A stretch of DNA of 64,000 nt from Citromicrobium sp. JLT1363. Its GTDB lineage: Bacteria > Pseudomonadota > Alphaproteobacteria > Sphingomonadales > Sphingomonadaceae. The stretch is from NCBI RefSeq assembly GCF_000186705.1, contig NZ_AEUE01000001.1, forward strand, positions 454,447 to 518,446, in the 5' to 3' direction. The first letter of the stretch is position 1, and every line of letters begins with the position of its first letter. Positions 34,834-43,563 of the stretch are shown one piece after another. The notes below the pieces were generated by a model. The model made no database searches. It saw only the letters and a list, made by a program, of their open reading frames with translations, and had not been told where the DNA came from. Made by a program: the position numbers and the translations under genes.

Positions 34834-37091
34834 CAGTTGAAGTGCTTCGTGAGAGTGAGGCCGTAGGTGCGCGGTGCGCCATAGACCCTGTAACCGAACC
34901 CGAAGGACAGCTGGTTCACAGCCTGCGTCACATAGCGTTCGTCGGTGATGTTCTTGCCCCACACCGACACGTCCCAATCGTCCTCGCTGAAGACCGAGAG
35001 CCGGGCATCGAGAGTCCAGTACCCGTCCGCCTTGATGAGGGGATCGTTGAGCGCGTCCTTGAACGAACTCGACTGATGCCGCCCGTCGACCGACAGACGC
35101 AGGGCGATATCGCTGCCAAGCTCCGCCTCGTAGGACGCGCCGCCGTTGAAGCTGAACGAGGGTGCGTCGGGCAGTTCGTTGCCCGCCGGAACAGGTCCGG
35201 TACCGGCGGTGAAGGCGCCCAGCTCGGTATCGAGCAGCCCGATGCCAGCGTGCAGGTTGAGGCCGGGCAAGGCGAGCGGTGTCCACGCCAGATCTGCATC
35301 GAGGCCGTAGATGGTGGCGCTATCGACATTGCCGAGACGCTGGACCGGAATGCCGCCGATGTCTTCGCGGATGAAGGTCTGCACGTCGCTGTAATCGTAG
35401 TAGAACCCGCTGACCGAGTAGTTGAGGTCAGCCGCGCGCAGCCTGCCCTTGATGCCCGCCTCGTAGGCGACCAGCTTTTCCGGGCGATAGGGCTCGAGCT
35501 GCGCGGAGTTCGTCGCCACCCCCGCGAAGAATCCACCGCTTTTCCAGCCTTGCGTCGCGCTCGCGTAGATCAGCGTATTGTCCGCAGGCTTCCAGTTGAG
35601 GCCGAGCTTCCACGACCAGTTCTCGTCAGTGATCTTCGCATCGCTCACTGCCAGATCGATCGGCGGAGAACCGAATGGTGCCATCGTGAGAAAGCTCGCC
35701 GGTGCCAGCGAGACAAGATCGGTCGTGGCGCCCAGATTGGTGCGTTCTTCGTCGGTATAACGCAGGCCCGTTACCAGGCTGAGCGACGAGGTCAGGTTCC
35801 ACTCGGCGTTGGCGAAAACCGCCGCCGAGCTCGATTCCTGGTCGGAGAAGGTGAAGGACGTTGTGTTGAGCAGGTCGCTCAGATCGCCGGCGTAGGTCGT
35901 CCGGATATCGTCATGCGAATAGAACGCTCCCACCGTCCAGTTCGCGAAATCGGTTTCGCCAGACAGCCTGAGTTCCTGCGTGAATTGCTCGACATCGTCT
36001 TCGGAACGGAAATCCAGCTGGGCGAAAGGTGTCGCATCCGTATCGGCCGACCATTGCCGGTCGAAATCGATATAGCCGGTCACCGAAACGAGCGTGGCAA
36101 AGCCCAGGTCCGCTTCGATCCTGCTGGATAGGGTCAATTGGTCCATATCGTAGGAGGGATCGACCGACCACGCGCCACGGAACGGGTCCCCATCGAGATC
36201 GGCATAGCCCAGCGAGTCCGCACACTCGGGCGAGCCTGGGCAGGTGACGCCAGCGGGGGTCTGCGTGGTGGCCACAGCGCCGAAGAATTCGCCTCCGCCC
36301 AGCTCGGAGCGGCCCTGCTGCACCTCTGCCTTGAGCAGCCATTCGAACCCGCTCGAAGGCTCCCACAGCGCCTGCGCGCGGCCGAGCACAACGTCGCGGC
36401 GGCCGACGTCGCGGTTCAGGCTCTCGTTGAACCAGTAGCCTTCGTCCTGGAAAATACCCTTCCCCGCGAACCGCAGGCTCAGCGTATCGGATACGGGCAG
36501 GTTCAGGTTTCCTTCGACCTCCTTGAGCGCGTAACTGCCAACCGAGCCGCTGACCATGCCCGAGACCCCGCGAAAGTTGGGCCGCGCGGTGACGATGTTG
36601 AGCGCACCCGCAGTCGCGGTGCGCCCATAGAGCGTGCCCTGCGGCCCCTTGAGAACCTCGATCCGCTCCAGGTCGAAGAAGTCGAAGTTCATCAGCGCGA
36701 GCGAGCTGAGCGAGACTTCGTCGACATAGACGCCCGCGCTCGGATTGTTGGTCGCGCTGAAATCGTTGAGGCCGACCCCGCGGATCGTGAGGACAGGGAC
36801 CAGCCCGGGGACGTTCTCCTTGATCGAGACATTGGGCGTGATCGCAACGACGTCGGTCGCGTCTTCGATGCGCTGGGTCTTCAGCGCCTCGGCATCGGCC
36901 ACCGAAATATTGATGCCCACGTCGAGTGTGCTCTGCTCACGCCGCTGGGCGGTGACAACGATCACGTCGCGGTCCCCGACCGCTGGCTCTTCCATCTCTT
37001 CCTGCGCGAACGCCGACGTGGCCGAGCCCGTGGCGACCAGCGCAGCACTGCCAAGCAGGATGGCGCGCCGAGTGGTTGTGGGAATCTTCAT
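34833..37091 (-). CDS. TonB-dependent receptor (TetR-flanked operon)
   Basis: A 752-residue receptor starting MKIPTTTRRAILLGSA with a signal peptide ending ATSAFAQ; the open frame extends to 38192 only as antisense of the tetR gene. DVIVVTAQRREQSTLDVGIN, plug motifs LTIRGVGLNDFSATNNPSAG and IEVLKGPQGTLYGRTATAGAL, and a barrel ending LTLTKHFN are present. The final residue is asparagine after phenylalanine, slightly off the usual terminal F. It is first in an operon with a serine hydrolase and a DUF2855 protein, and diverges from the tandem TetR regulator. Confidence 0.93.
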   Translation of the reverse strand: MKIPTTTRRAILLGSAALVATGSATSAFAQEEMEEPAVGDRDVIVVTAQRREQSTLDVGINISVADAEALKTQRIEDATDVVAITPNVSIKENVPGLVPVLTIRGVGLNDFSATNNPSAGVYVDEVSLSSLALMNFDFFDLERIEVLKGPQGTLYGRTATAGALNIVTARPNFRGVSGMVSGSVGSYALKEVEGNLNLPVSDTLSLRFAGKGIFQDEGYWFNESLNRDVGRRDVVLGRAQALWEPSSGFEWLLKAEVQQGRSELGGGEFFGAVATTQTPAGVTCPGSPECADSLGYADLDGDPFRGAWSVDPSYDMDQLTLSSRIEADLGFATLVSVTGYIDFDRQWSADTDATPFAQLDFRSEDDVEQFTQELRLSGETDFANWTVGAFYSHDDIRTTYAGDLSDLLNTTSFTFSDQESSSAAVFANAEWNLTSSLSLVTGLRYTDEERTNLGATTDLVSLAPASFLTMAPFGSPPIDLAVSDAKITDENWSWKLGLNWKPADNTLIYASATQGWKSGGFFAGVATNSAQLEPYRPEKLVAYEAGIKGRLRAADLNYSVSGFYYDYSDVQTFIREDIGGIPVQRLGNVDSATIYGLDADLAWTPLALPGLNLHAGIGLLDTELGAFTAGTGPVPAGNELPDAPSFSFNGGASYEAELGSDIALRLSVDGRHQSSSFKDALNDPLIKADGYWTLDARLSVFSEDDWDVSVWGKNITDERYVTQAVNQLSFGFGYRVYGAPRTYGLTLTKHFN

Positions 37092-37241
37092 CGCTTCTGT
37101 CCTCTCCGTGCCGTTTTCGACATTTGAGTATGCAGCTATACCCCGGCGGCCATTCCCGCAACTATTTTCGACATTGAGGTATGTGCGCGGACCCATGCGC
37201 AAATACTGGAGACGATGAGAAAAGCGGGCTAGGAACGCGAA
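37092..37241. promoter_or_regulatory. Divergent promoter region with two 19-bp direct repeats
   Basis: TTTTCGACATTTGAGTATG (37114-37132) and TTTTCGACATTGAGGTATG (37165-37183) match at 16 of 19 positions and are 51 bases apart start to start, close to five helical turns. The first ends 22 bases before the TonB receptor start and the second 58 bases before the TetR start. They are the best candidates for binding sites of the tandem TetR regulator. GTAT-N6-ATAC (37128-37141) and TGCGC-N8-GCGCA-type symmetry around 37184-37202 add minor dyads. Confidence 0.6.
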
Positions 37242-38510
37242 ATGCCAGACACTTCGGAGCACGCAGCGATGCCGGTCGCGACCCCAAAACAGGCCGAGCG
37301 GTGGCGGAAATTGCTCGAGTGCGCTGCGATCCAGATCAACAGCCACGGGGCCGGCGGGATCGGCCTGGATGCGGTCGCCAAGGCGGCGGGCCTGTCTCGC
37401 AACGCGCTGTATTACTACGTCAGCGACAAGTCCGAGCTGGCTTACCTGTGCCTTGCGCATTCGTGCGAGGCGATTCTGGCCGACCTCGATTCTGCGATGG
37501 CGGCATCCGACGATCCGGTCGCCCAGATCCAGCTGTTCGTCGAACGCAATCTGGTCGACCGAACGGGGAGCCTTGCGGTGCTTGGCGACTACGACGTGTT
37601 CGAGGGCGATCGGCGCGAGGATCTGCTGGCGAAGGAAAAGGCGATCCTCGATCGCGTGTGCGGTTGCGTTTCGCGCGGAATGGAAGGTGGGATTTTCAGA
37701 CGCGGCGATCCGCATATCGTCGCGAATTGCCTGATCGGCATGATGAATTGGGTCCGCCTTGCGCCGCGCTGGCTGGGCGAACCGCTGGAAGAGGACAACG
37801 GCCGACGCCTCGCATCTGCGATCGACCAGCTGCTCCTGCGCGGCTGTGCGGCGGGTGAGCGACGGCCGACCGACCACTGGCCGGTGGCGCAGCAGCTGAC
37901 CGCGACGGCGGTGAACCCGTTTGATCGCGACGAAGTCAGGGAACAGAAGCGCGAGCAGCTTCTCGCCACCGCCTCCCACCTCTTCAACCGTCGCGGGATC
38001 GGCGGCACGTCGCTCAACGATATCGTCGCGGAGCTGGGCGCGACCAAGGGTGCGTTCTACCACTATTTCAAGGACAAGACCGAACTGGTCGTGGAATGCT
38101 ACGCCCGATCGTTCGAACTCTACGACACCTTCCTGGAAACGGCGCGCTCCTGCGGGGCGGACGGGCTCGAACGGGTGCTGATTACCCACCATCTCAACTG
38201 CCAGGCGCAGCTGGGATCGGCCCCGCCGCTCATGCTGCAGGCGGGGCTCGACGCGCTGCCCGAGGCCGTTCGCTCACAGTTTGTCTCCCGCTCGCAGGAT
38301 ATCTGGCTCAAGGCCCAGCAACTTCTCGCATCGGGTGTGGAAGACGGCAGCTGCATAGCGGACGATATCCGGCTGGTGACCGAAGTTTCGGCGGGCACAT
38401 TTGCGTGGCTGGCGAGGGGTGGGCTGCGCGACGCCGATGTCTCCGAGTGGGATTTGGCTGACGCAGTGAACGACATTGTCGGCTACGGCATACTTGTCGA
38501 TCGTGCATAG
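37242..38510 (+). CDS. Tandem-TetR transcriptional regulator (two TetR units in one chain)
   Basis: A 422-residue protein, about twice a TetR family member. The first helix-turn-helix (about residues 25-70) contains GGIGLDAVAKAAGLSRNALYYYV followed by DKSEL. The second (about 236-280) contains GGTSLNDIVAELGATKGAFYHYF and DKTEL. Each is followed by its own helical ligand/dimerisation domain (roughly 75-200 and 285-420). The start at 37242 has AGGA 8 bases upstream. It is divergent from the TonB-serine hydrolase-DUF2855 operon, which it probably represses. The fusion could act as an intramolecular pseudo-dimer with two ligand pockets (inference). No stop or frameshift separates the halves. Confidence 0.93.
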   Translation: MPDTSEHAAMPVATPKQAERWRKLLECAAIQINSHGAGGIGLDAVAKAAGLSRNALYYYVSDKSELAYLCLAHSCEAILADLDSAMAASDDPVAQIQLFVERNLVDRTGSLAVLGDYDVFEGDRREDLLAKEKAILDRVCGCVSRGMEGGIFRRGDPHIVANCLIGMMNWVRLAPRWLGEPLEEDNGRRLASAIDQLLLRGCAAGERRPTDHWPVAQQLTATAVNPFDRDEVREQKREQLLATASHLFNRRGIGGTSLNDIVAELGATKGAFYHYFKDKTELVVECYARSFELYDTFLETARSCGADGLERVLITHHLNCQAQLGSAPPLMLQAGLDALPEAVRSQFVSRSQDIWLKAQQLLASGVEDGSCIADDIRLVTEVSAGTFAWLARGGLRDADVSEWDLADAVNDIVGYGILVDRA

Positions 38511-38565
38511 AGAATGTGTCGCTCGGAGTTCCAGGTTTGCGGTCTAAGGCCAGCAAACGCCCCTT

Positions 38566-38584
38566 AAACCGCCTAGCGGTTTTC
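38566..38584 (+). terminator. Rho-independent terminator after the TetR gene
   Basis: AAACCGC (38566-38572), CTA loop, GCGGTTT (38576-38582), then TTC: a compact 7-bp stem with a short T-run, 55 bases after the tandem TetR stop. Confidence 0.75.
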
Positions 38585-38738
38585 TGATGTTTCCGATGAC
38601 ATTCGGCATGCCACCCTCCAACAGCGTAAGCGAGCACTCCCTCCGTATTGGCCTCTCCGACGCCGTTCTGCTTCCTTCCAGCTTTGCGCTAAACGCAACA
38701 AGCTTGCACTTTGTTGTGCATTGAACGAACACGCGCCC

Positions 38739-38790
38739 TTTGACACTCTCTCCCGACACATTCTGACAGTCGGGGCCGTCTGACTGTCAG
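38739..38790 (+). promoter_or_regulatory. TTGACA element and 9-bp palindrome upstream of a lipoprotein gene
   Basis: TTGACA at 38739-38744 is a consensus -35 hexamer. CTGACAGTC (38763-38771) and GACTGTCAG (38782-38790) form a perfect 9-bp inverted repeat with a 10-base spacer, placed where a -10 region and start site would lie and ending 34 bases before the ATG at 38825. This looks like an operator overlapping a promoter, or a 5-prime hairpin. The other bases of the 38511-38824 gap show no gene. Confidence 0.5.
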
Positions 38791-38824
38791 GTTCGGAAAG
38801 TCTGGTTAACTCGGGGGGCGCTAC

Positions 38825-39373
38825 ATGCGACGATTTCACGCCAAGTCAATTCTGGTCGCAGCGATCATCGTTGCGGGCTGTTCCAGCGGAGCTTCCGACG
38901 ATGCCACCCTCGATCAGCGCGAGGAGGCGGTCGCCGCGGCCGACACTGGCGCGCTGACGTTCGAGGAGCCGGTTCAGGACGACGTTCTGACCAAGATGTT
39001 CCAGTGGTGGAACGAAGCTTACAAGGATCCCGACGGCTTCACGACCGAAGCGTTCGCCCAGTATTTCACCGATGATAGCATAATGCGCATCAACGGCTCT
39101 GTCAGGGTGCGCGGGGTGGAAAACCTTGCCGAGCATTTCCGCAACATCCAGGCGAATTCGGACAAGGTCGTCATCAACCTTCCGTTCCTGCGGTCGTTCT
39201 CCTCGCCCGACGGCAGCAAGATCTTCACCTATCACACGATCGATGCAGAAGCCGATGGCAAGCCGTCGAAAGAGCTCGTGATGGGATACGCGGAGCTTCG
39301 GGACGGCAAGATATCTGTCATCGAATTCCTCAGCGTCGATGGCGAGCACGAGCCATACGCATCCGCTGAATAA
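38825..39373 (+). CDS. NTF2/SnoaL-like lipoprotein
   Basis: A 182-residue predicted lipoprotein: MRRFHAKSILVAAIIVAGCSS has a lipobox (VAGC) with C20 as the acylation site. The mature part contains an NTF2-like domain, MFQWWNEAYKDPDGFTTEAFAQYFTDD, GVENLAEHFRNIQ and LRDGKISVIEFLSVDGE. The function is unknown; related SnoaL-like proteins bind or isomerise small ligands. It starts the + strand transcription unit with the next TonB receptor and two peptidases. Confidence 0.82.
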   Translation: MRRFHAKSILVAAIIVAGCSSGASDDATLDQREEAVAAADTGALTFEEPVQDDVLTKMFQWWNEAYKDPDGFTTEAFAQYFTDDSIMRINGSVRVRGVENLAEHFRNIQANSDKVVINLPFLRSFSSPDGSKIFTYHTIDAEADGKPSKELVMGYAELRDGKISVIEFLSVDGEHEPYASAE

Positions 39374-39456
39374 CCAGTTCCTGCATCACAGGGGGTCTCG
39401 CTTCGCGATCGGCTCGAAAGAAGCTTGGCGCGAAACGTAAAAGCAAAGGGATAATC

Positions 39457-41703
39457 ATGAACCGCAAAAGCCTATATCGTTACGCGATCCTTTCCGGGAT
39501 CTCATGCATCAGCCTGTCGACGTCCTGCCTGGCCCAAGAGGTGGAAGAAGAGGGTGCCAGCGAACCGACAGTGGCGAGCGACGAGATCATCGTGACTGCT
39601 CAGCGCCGCGCCCAGATCGCGACCGATGTGCCGATCAGCCTCACGACCTTCGATTCCGAAGACATCGACCGGCAGAATATCAAGGGGCTGGACGACTACT
39701 TCGCGAAATCCCCCAATGTCAGCTTCATTTCCACCGGCGCGCGCGACCGCAAGGAAATCAGTATTCGCGGGGTCACCAACCAGCTGAGTACCGAAGCCAA
39801 TCCGCGCACCAGCACCTTCGGATTCTATATCGACGACTTCAATGTTTCGACCGGCACGGTGAACCCCGAGATCGTCGATATCGAGCGGATCGAGGTGCTC
39901 CGCGGCCCGCAGGGCACATACTTCGGACGAAACGCCATTGGCGGTGCGATCAACATCTCGACCAATCAGGCCAATCCGAGCGTCTACGAAGGCGAGGCTT
40001 CGATCGCCTATTCCAGCTTCAACACGATCGACACCCACGCCGTGTTCAACGCGCCGCTGGTCGAAGATGTTGTCGGATTGCGGATGGTCGGGCGCTATCA
40101 GCACAGCGACGGCAATATCGAGAATATCAACCCGATCGGCGGCGGCAATAATGCCGATTACTATTATGGCAAAGCGTCGCTGCGGATCACGCCGAGCTAC
40201 GATCTGACTCTCGATATCACGGGCACATATACCCGGGAAGATGTCGGCATGCGCGAAGGCGTACCCTCGGGCGTCCTGGGCGACACTGCGCTCGCGGTGG
40301 TGTTTCCGGGTATCGAAAATCCCCAGGCCGATCCGGATGGCGTGGGCTTCTTCCCCGAAAACACGGACAAGGTGAATTTCAACCGTCCGCAAAGCATCGG
40401 CACCGAATTCTACTACGTTACCGGCCGCGCTGTGTGGGAACGCGAGAACTTCACGGTGACCAGCGTCACTGGCTACATCCATTCCGACCAGTTCCTGGAA
40501 GGCGACATCGACGGGTCCAGCAAGGACTACTACTACGAACAGAAGCCCATCCAGCGCGAGTCCTTCAGTCAGGAAGTTCGCGTCCAGTCGCCCGACAACG
40601 GCAGTGCCCTGTCATGGACGTTCGGCGGCATGTATGCCGAGGACAAGGGTGAACTGAACCAGTTCACCTTCACCGGTGCGGACAATCCCTTCGGCCTCCC
40701 TGCCGATCTGGCGATCACCAGCACGCTGAGCAACGGCAAATCCGAAAGCTGGGCACTCTTCGCGCAGGGCGAGTATGAATTTACCGACCGTCTGTCGCTG
40801 ACGTTGGGCGGTCGCTTCACCCACGAGAAGGTGACGGTTACGCAATTCAACACGTCGAACGGCGAAATCAACGGTCAGGTGGATGACAGCGCGTCGTTCG
40901 ACAATTTCTCCCCGCGGGCAACTCTGGCCTATGAACTCGGCTATCGCACCAATGTGTATGTGACGGCTTCGCGCGGGTTCAAGGCGGGCGGTGTCCAGAT
41001 CAATCCCAACCTGGATGATACGTCCTACGATCCCGAAACACTGTGGAACTACGAGCTGGGATTCAAGACGCAGGCGTTCGACGGGCGCCTGCTACTGAAC
41101 GCGGCGGCTTTCCACATGGTATGGTCGGATCTGCAGACGGCTTTTGCCCAGGCCGAAGTCGATGGGGATGACATCACCTTCTTCTCGGGGATCGAAAACG
41201 CCGCATCCGCCAGCAGCACCGGCGTCGAAATCGACGCCACGTATCGCATCATACCAGGTCTGCAGATCGGCGGTGCGATCGGCTATCTCGACGCGAAATT
41301 CGACGAATACGAAAATTCGTTCGTGAATGGCGAAATCGTCGATCTGAGCGGCTTCCGGATGCCGAATTCACCCGAATGGACGTTGAGCGCGTTCGGTGAA
41401 TACGACGTCACCCTTTCGGACGACGTGGATGCCTTCTTCAGGGCCGAATGGACCTATCGCGACGAGATCTATTCCAGCAAGGAAGCGCTGGTTTACGACA
41501 TCTGGCCCTATCGCGTTCCAAGCTTCGACGTGGTCAATCTGCGCGCCGGTTTCTCGTGGCAGAATTTCTCGGCCCAGGTTTATGCCGAGAATCTGCTGGA
41601 TGAGAAATATTTCACCAACGCCTACGAGAAAGCCTTTGCCGGCGGCCTGTATGTGCAGCCCTCGGTGCGCAATTTCGGCGCGCGCGTAACGGTGACGTTC
41701 TAG
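39457..41703 (+). CDS. TonB-dependent receptor (peptide island)
   Basis: A 748-residue receptor with AAGGGATAATC before the ATG, signal peptide ending STSCLAQ, TonB box region DEIIVTAQRRAQIATDVPIS, plug motifs ISIRGVTNQLSTEANPRTST and IEVLRGPQGTYFGRNAIGGAI, and a barrel ending RVTVTF. It is directly followed by two secreted peptidase-family genes, so peptides or amino-acid conjugates are plausible ligands. Codon use and AT content are slightly higher than in the receptors to the left, but not enough to argue for recent transfer. Confidence 0.94.
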   Translation: MNRKSLYRYAILSGISCISLSTSCLAQEVEEEGASEPTVASDEIIVTAQRRAQIATDVPISLTTFDSEDIDRQNIKGLDDYFAKSPNVSFISTGARDRKEISIRGVTNQLSTEANPRTSTFGFYIDDFNVSTGTVNPEIVDIERIEVLRGPQGTYFGRNAIGGAINISTNQANPSVYEGEASIAYSSFNTIDTHAVFNAPLVEDVVGLRMVGRYQHSDGNIENINPIGGGNNADYYYGKASLRITPSYDLTLDITGTYTREDVGMREGVPSGVLGDTALAVVFPGIENPQADPDGVGFFPENTDKVNFNRPQSIGTEFYYVTGRAVWERENFTVTSVTGYIHSDQFLEGDIDGSSKDYYYEQKPIQRESFSQEVRVQSPDNGSALSWTFGGMYAEDKGELNQFTFTGADNPFGLPADLAITSTLSNGKSESWALFAQGEYEFTDRLSLTLGGRFTHEKVTVTQFNTSNGEINGQVDDSASFDNFSPRATLAYELGYRTNVYVTASRGFKAGGVQINPNLDDTSYDPETLWNYELGFKTQAFDGRLLLNAAAFHMVWSDLQTAFAQAEVDGDDITFFSGIENAASASSTGVEIDATYRIIPGLQIGGAIGYLDAKFDEYENSFVNGEIVDLSGFRMPNSPEWTLSAFGEYDVTLSDDVDAFFRAEWTYRDEIYSSKEALVYDIWPYRVPSFDVVNLRAGFSWQNFSAQVYAENLLDEKYFTNAYEKAFAGGLYVQPSVRNFGARVTVTF

Positions 41704-41722
41704 GATGGGGTGGGGGAAAGAC

Positions 41723-43546
41723 ATGGATCGGCGCAGCGCGATAACGGTAATTGCAGGGGCGGTAGCCATCCCGGCAATCCTGCCGAGCCAATCGCTGGCC
41801 GCCATGTCTTCCCCCAATCCGGATGGCCAGCTGAAGGGGCTGCTGCAGGAGGCATATCTACGCACGATAGAGCTCAGCCCGATGCTGGGGGCGGCGGTCG
41901 GTTCGGCAGTCGGCAGGGATCGGTGGGACGATTTTTCCGCCGCCGGCGAGAAAACCGTGCAGCGCGCCGCGATGATCAATCTCGATCGCCTGCATGCGAT
42001 CGACTTCGATGCGCTGACACCCGATGCACAGGTTCAATATCGTGCTTTCGAAAGCGACCAGCAGATCATTGCCGAACGCTATCGCTGGCGCCGCCACGAT
42101 TATCCGCTCAACCAGATTGTGGGCCTGCATATCGACGTGCCCAATGTGCTGATCAATCAGCACCCGATCCGCAGCCTTCAGGACGCTGAAGACTACATAA
42201 GCCGGCTCAACCTCGCGTCGCAGGCGTTCGATCAGATGGTCGCGCGGTTGCAGGATCACGCCGCGCATGGCTTCTACATGGCGGCATCTGTTTATCCGCT
42301 TCTCATCGCCGGGGCGCGCCAGATCGTCACTGGAGCGCCTTTCGACCAGGAGAGCGACAGCCCGGTCTGGGACGACTTCAAGCGGAAGGTCGATGGGCTG
42401 GAGGCGGAACCCTTCGTCAGGGAGACGCTGCTGGCGCGGGCAAGATCCGCGCTCATCGGCCCTTTCAAGGGCGGCTACGAACGACTGATCGCAGAGCTTG
42501 AGGCACAGGCGAAGAAAGCGCCCGGCGATGCCGGTGTCTGGTCGCTGCCCGACGGCGACGACTATTATGCGTTTCTGATCCGCCAATTCACGACCACCGA
42601 CATGACGCCGGAAGAAATCCACCAGTTGGGGCTGGCCGAAGTCGACCGCATCCACGGCGAGATGCACGGGATCATGGAGAGAGTGGGTTTTTCCGGCACG
42701 CTCCAGCAGTTTATGGAGCGGCTGAAGCAAGACCCGAAATTCTATTATCCGAATACGGACCAGGGCCGGGAAGACTACCTGGAACGCGCCCGCAACCTGG
42801 TATCCGCGATGTCACAGGCGCTGCCTCAGGCCTTCCACGATGGCGCGCCATTGCCGCTGGTCATAAGACGGGCCGAAATCTATCGCGAACCCACTCTACC
42901 GGCCGCTTACTTCGATCCGGGGTCGCCCGACGGGGAACGGCCCGGCTACGTCTATCTCAACCTTTCCGACATGGCCAATCAGGCTACGTTCGATCTGGAT
43001 GCCCTGCTGTTTCACGAGGGCATTCCCGGGCACCACATGCAGATTTCGACGATCCTCACGAATGATGCGGTGCCCGAAGTGCGCAAGACCAATCAGTGGT
43101 GGCAGAATACTGCCTTCGTCGAAGGGTGGGCGCTTTATGCCGAAGCCCTCGCCAAGGAAATGGGCTTCTACAAGGACCCCTATTCCGATTTCGGGCGCCT
43201 GGGCGGGGAATTGTGGCGCGCATGCCGGTTGGTGGTGGACAGCGGACTTCACTACAAGAGGTGGAGCCGGGAACAGGCGACGCAATATCTCGACGAGAAC
43301 ACCGCAAGCACGCATGCGGCCAACAAGATCGCGGTCGACCGCTATCTGGCGGTGCCGGGACAGGCGACCGCCTTCACGATCGGGATGAAATCGTTTCAGA
43401 AGCAGCGCGCGCGGGCGGAAGCGGCGCTGGGCAACGCCTACGATATTCGCGACTATCACGACGTCGCACTGCATTACGGGTTTCTGCCGCTTTCGGCGCT
43501 TGAAACGGCTATCGATCACTGGATTGGCAGCGTCCAATCGAACTGA
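41723..43546 (+). CDS. DUF885 family metallopeptidase-like protein, Tat-type signal
   Basis: A 607-residue secreted protein. Start 41723 (MDRRSAITVIAGAVAIPA) follows GGGGGAAAG; the ATG at 41705 is upstream of that site. The signal carries a twin-arginine-like RRSAI motif and ends near PSQSLA. DUF885 proteins have an M32/M3-like helical zincin fold; here the metal motif is HEGIPGHH starting at H431, with a downstream EGWALYAEALAKEMG that supplies the third ligand. The likely role is hydrolysis of short peptides in the periplasm. It lies 19 bases after the TonB receptor stop, so co-transcription is very likely. Confidence 0.9.
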   Translation: MDRRSAITVIAGAVAIPAILPSQSLAAMSSPNPDGQLKGLLQEAYLRTIELSPMLGAAVGSAVGRDRWDDFSAAGEKTVQRAAMINLDRLHAIDFDALTPDAQVQYRAFESDQQIIAERYRWRRHDYPLNQIVGLHIDVPNVLINQHPIRSLQDAEDYISRLNLASQAFDQMVARLQDHAAHGFYMAASVYPLLIAGARQIVTGAPFDQESDSPVWDDFKRKVDGLEAEPFVRETLLARARSALIGPFKGGYERLIAELEAQAKKAPGDAGVWSLPDGDDYYAFLIRQFTTTDMTPEEIHQLGLAEVDRIHGEMHGIMERVGFSGTLQQFMERLKQDPKFYYPNTDQGREDYLERARNLVSAMSQALPQAFHDGAPLPLVIRRAEIYREPTLPAAYFDPGSPDGERPGYVYLNLSDMANQATFDLDALLFHEGIPGHHMQISTILTNDAVPEVRKTNQWWQNTAFVEGWALYAEALAKEMGFYKDPYSDFGRLGGELWRACRLVVDSGLHYKRWSREQATQYLDENTASTHAANKIAVDRYLAVPGQATAFTIGMKSFQKQRARAEAALGNAYDIRDYHDVALHYGFLPLSALETAIDHWIGSVQSN

Positions 43547-43563
43547 ATCTTCTGGAGATAAAA

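Noticed and set aside
37092..38192. N-terminal extension of the TonB receptor frame to 1119 codons
   Set aside because: The receptor has a signal peptide starting at 37091; the extension is antisense to the tandem TetR gene.
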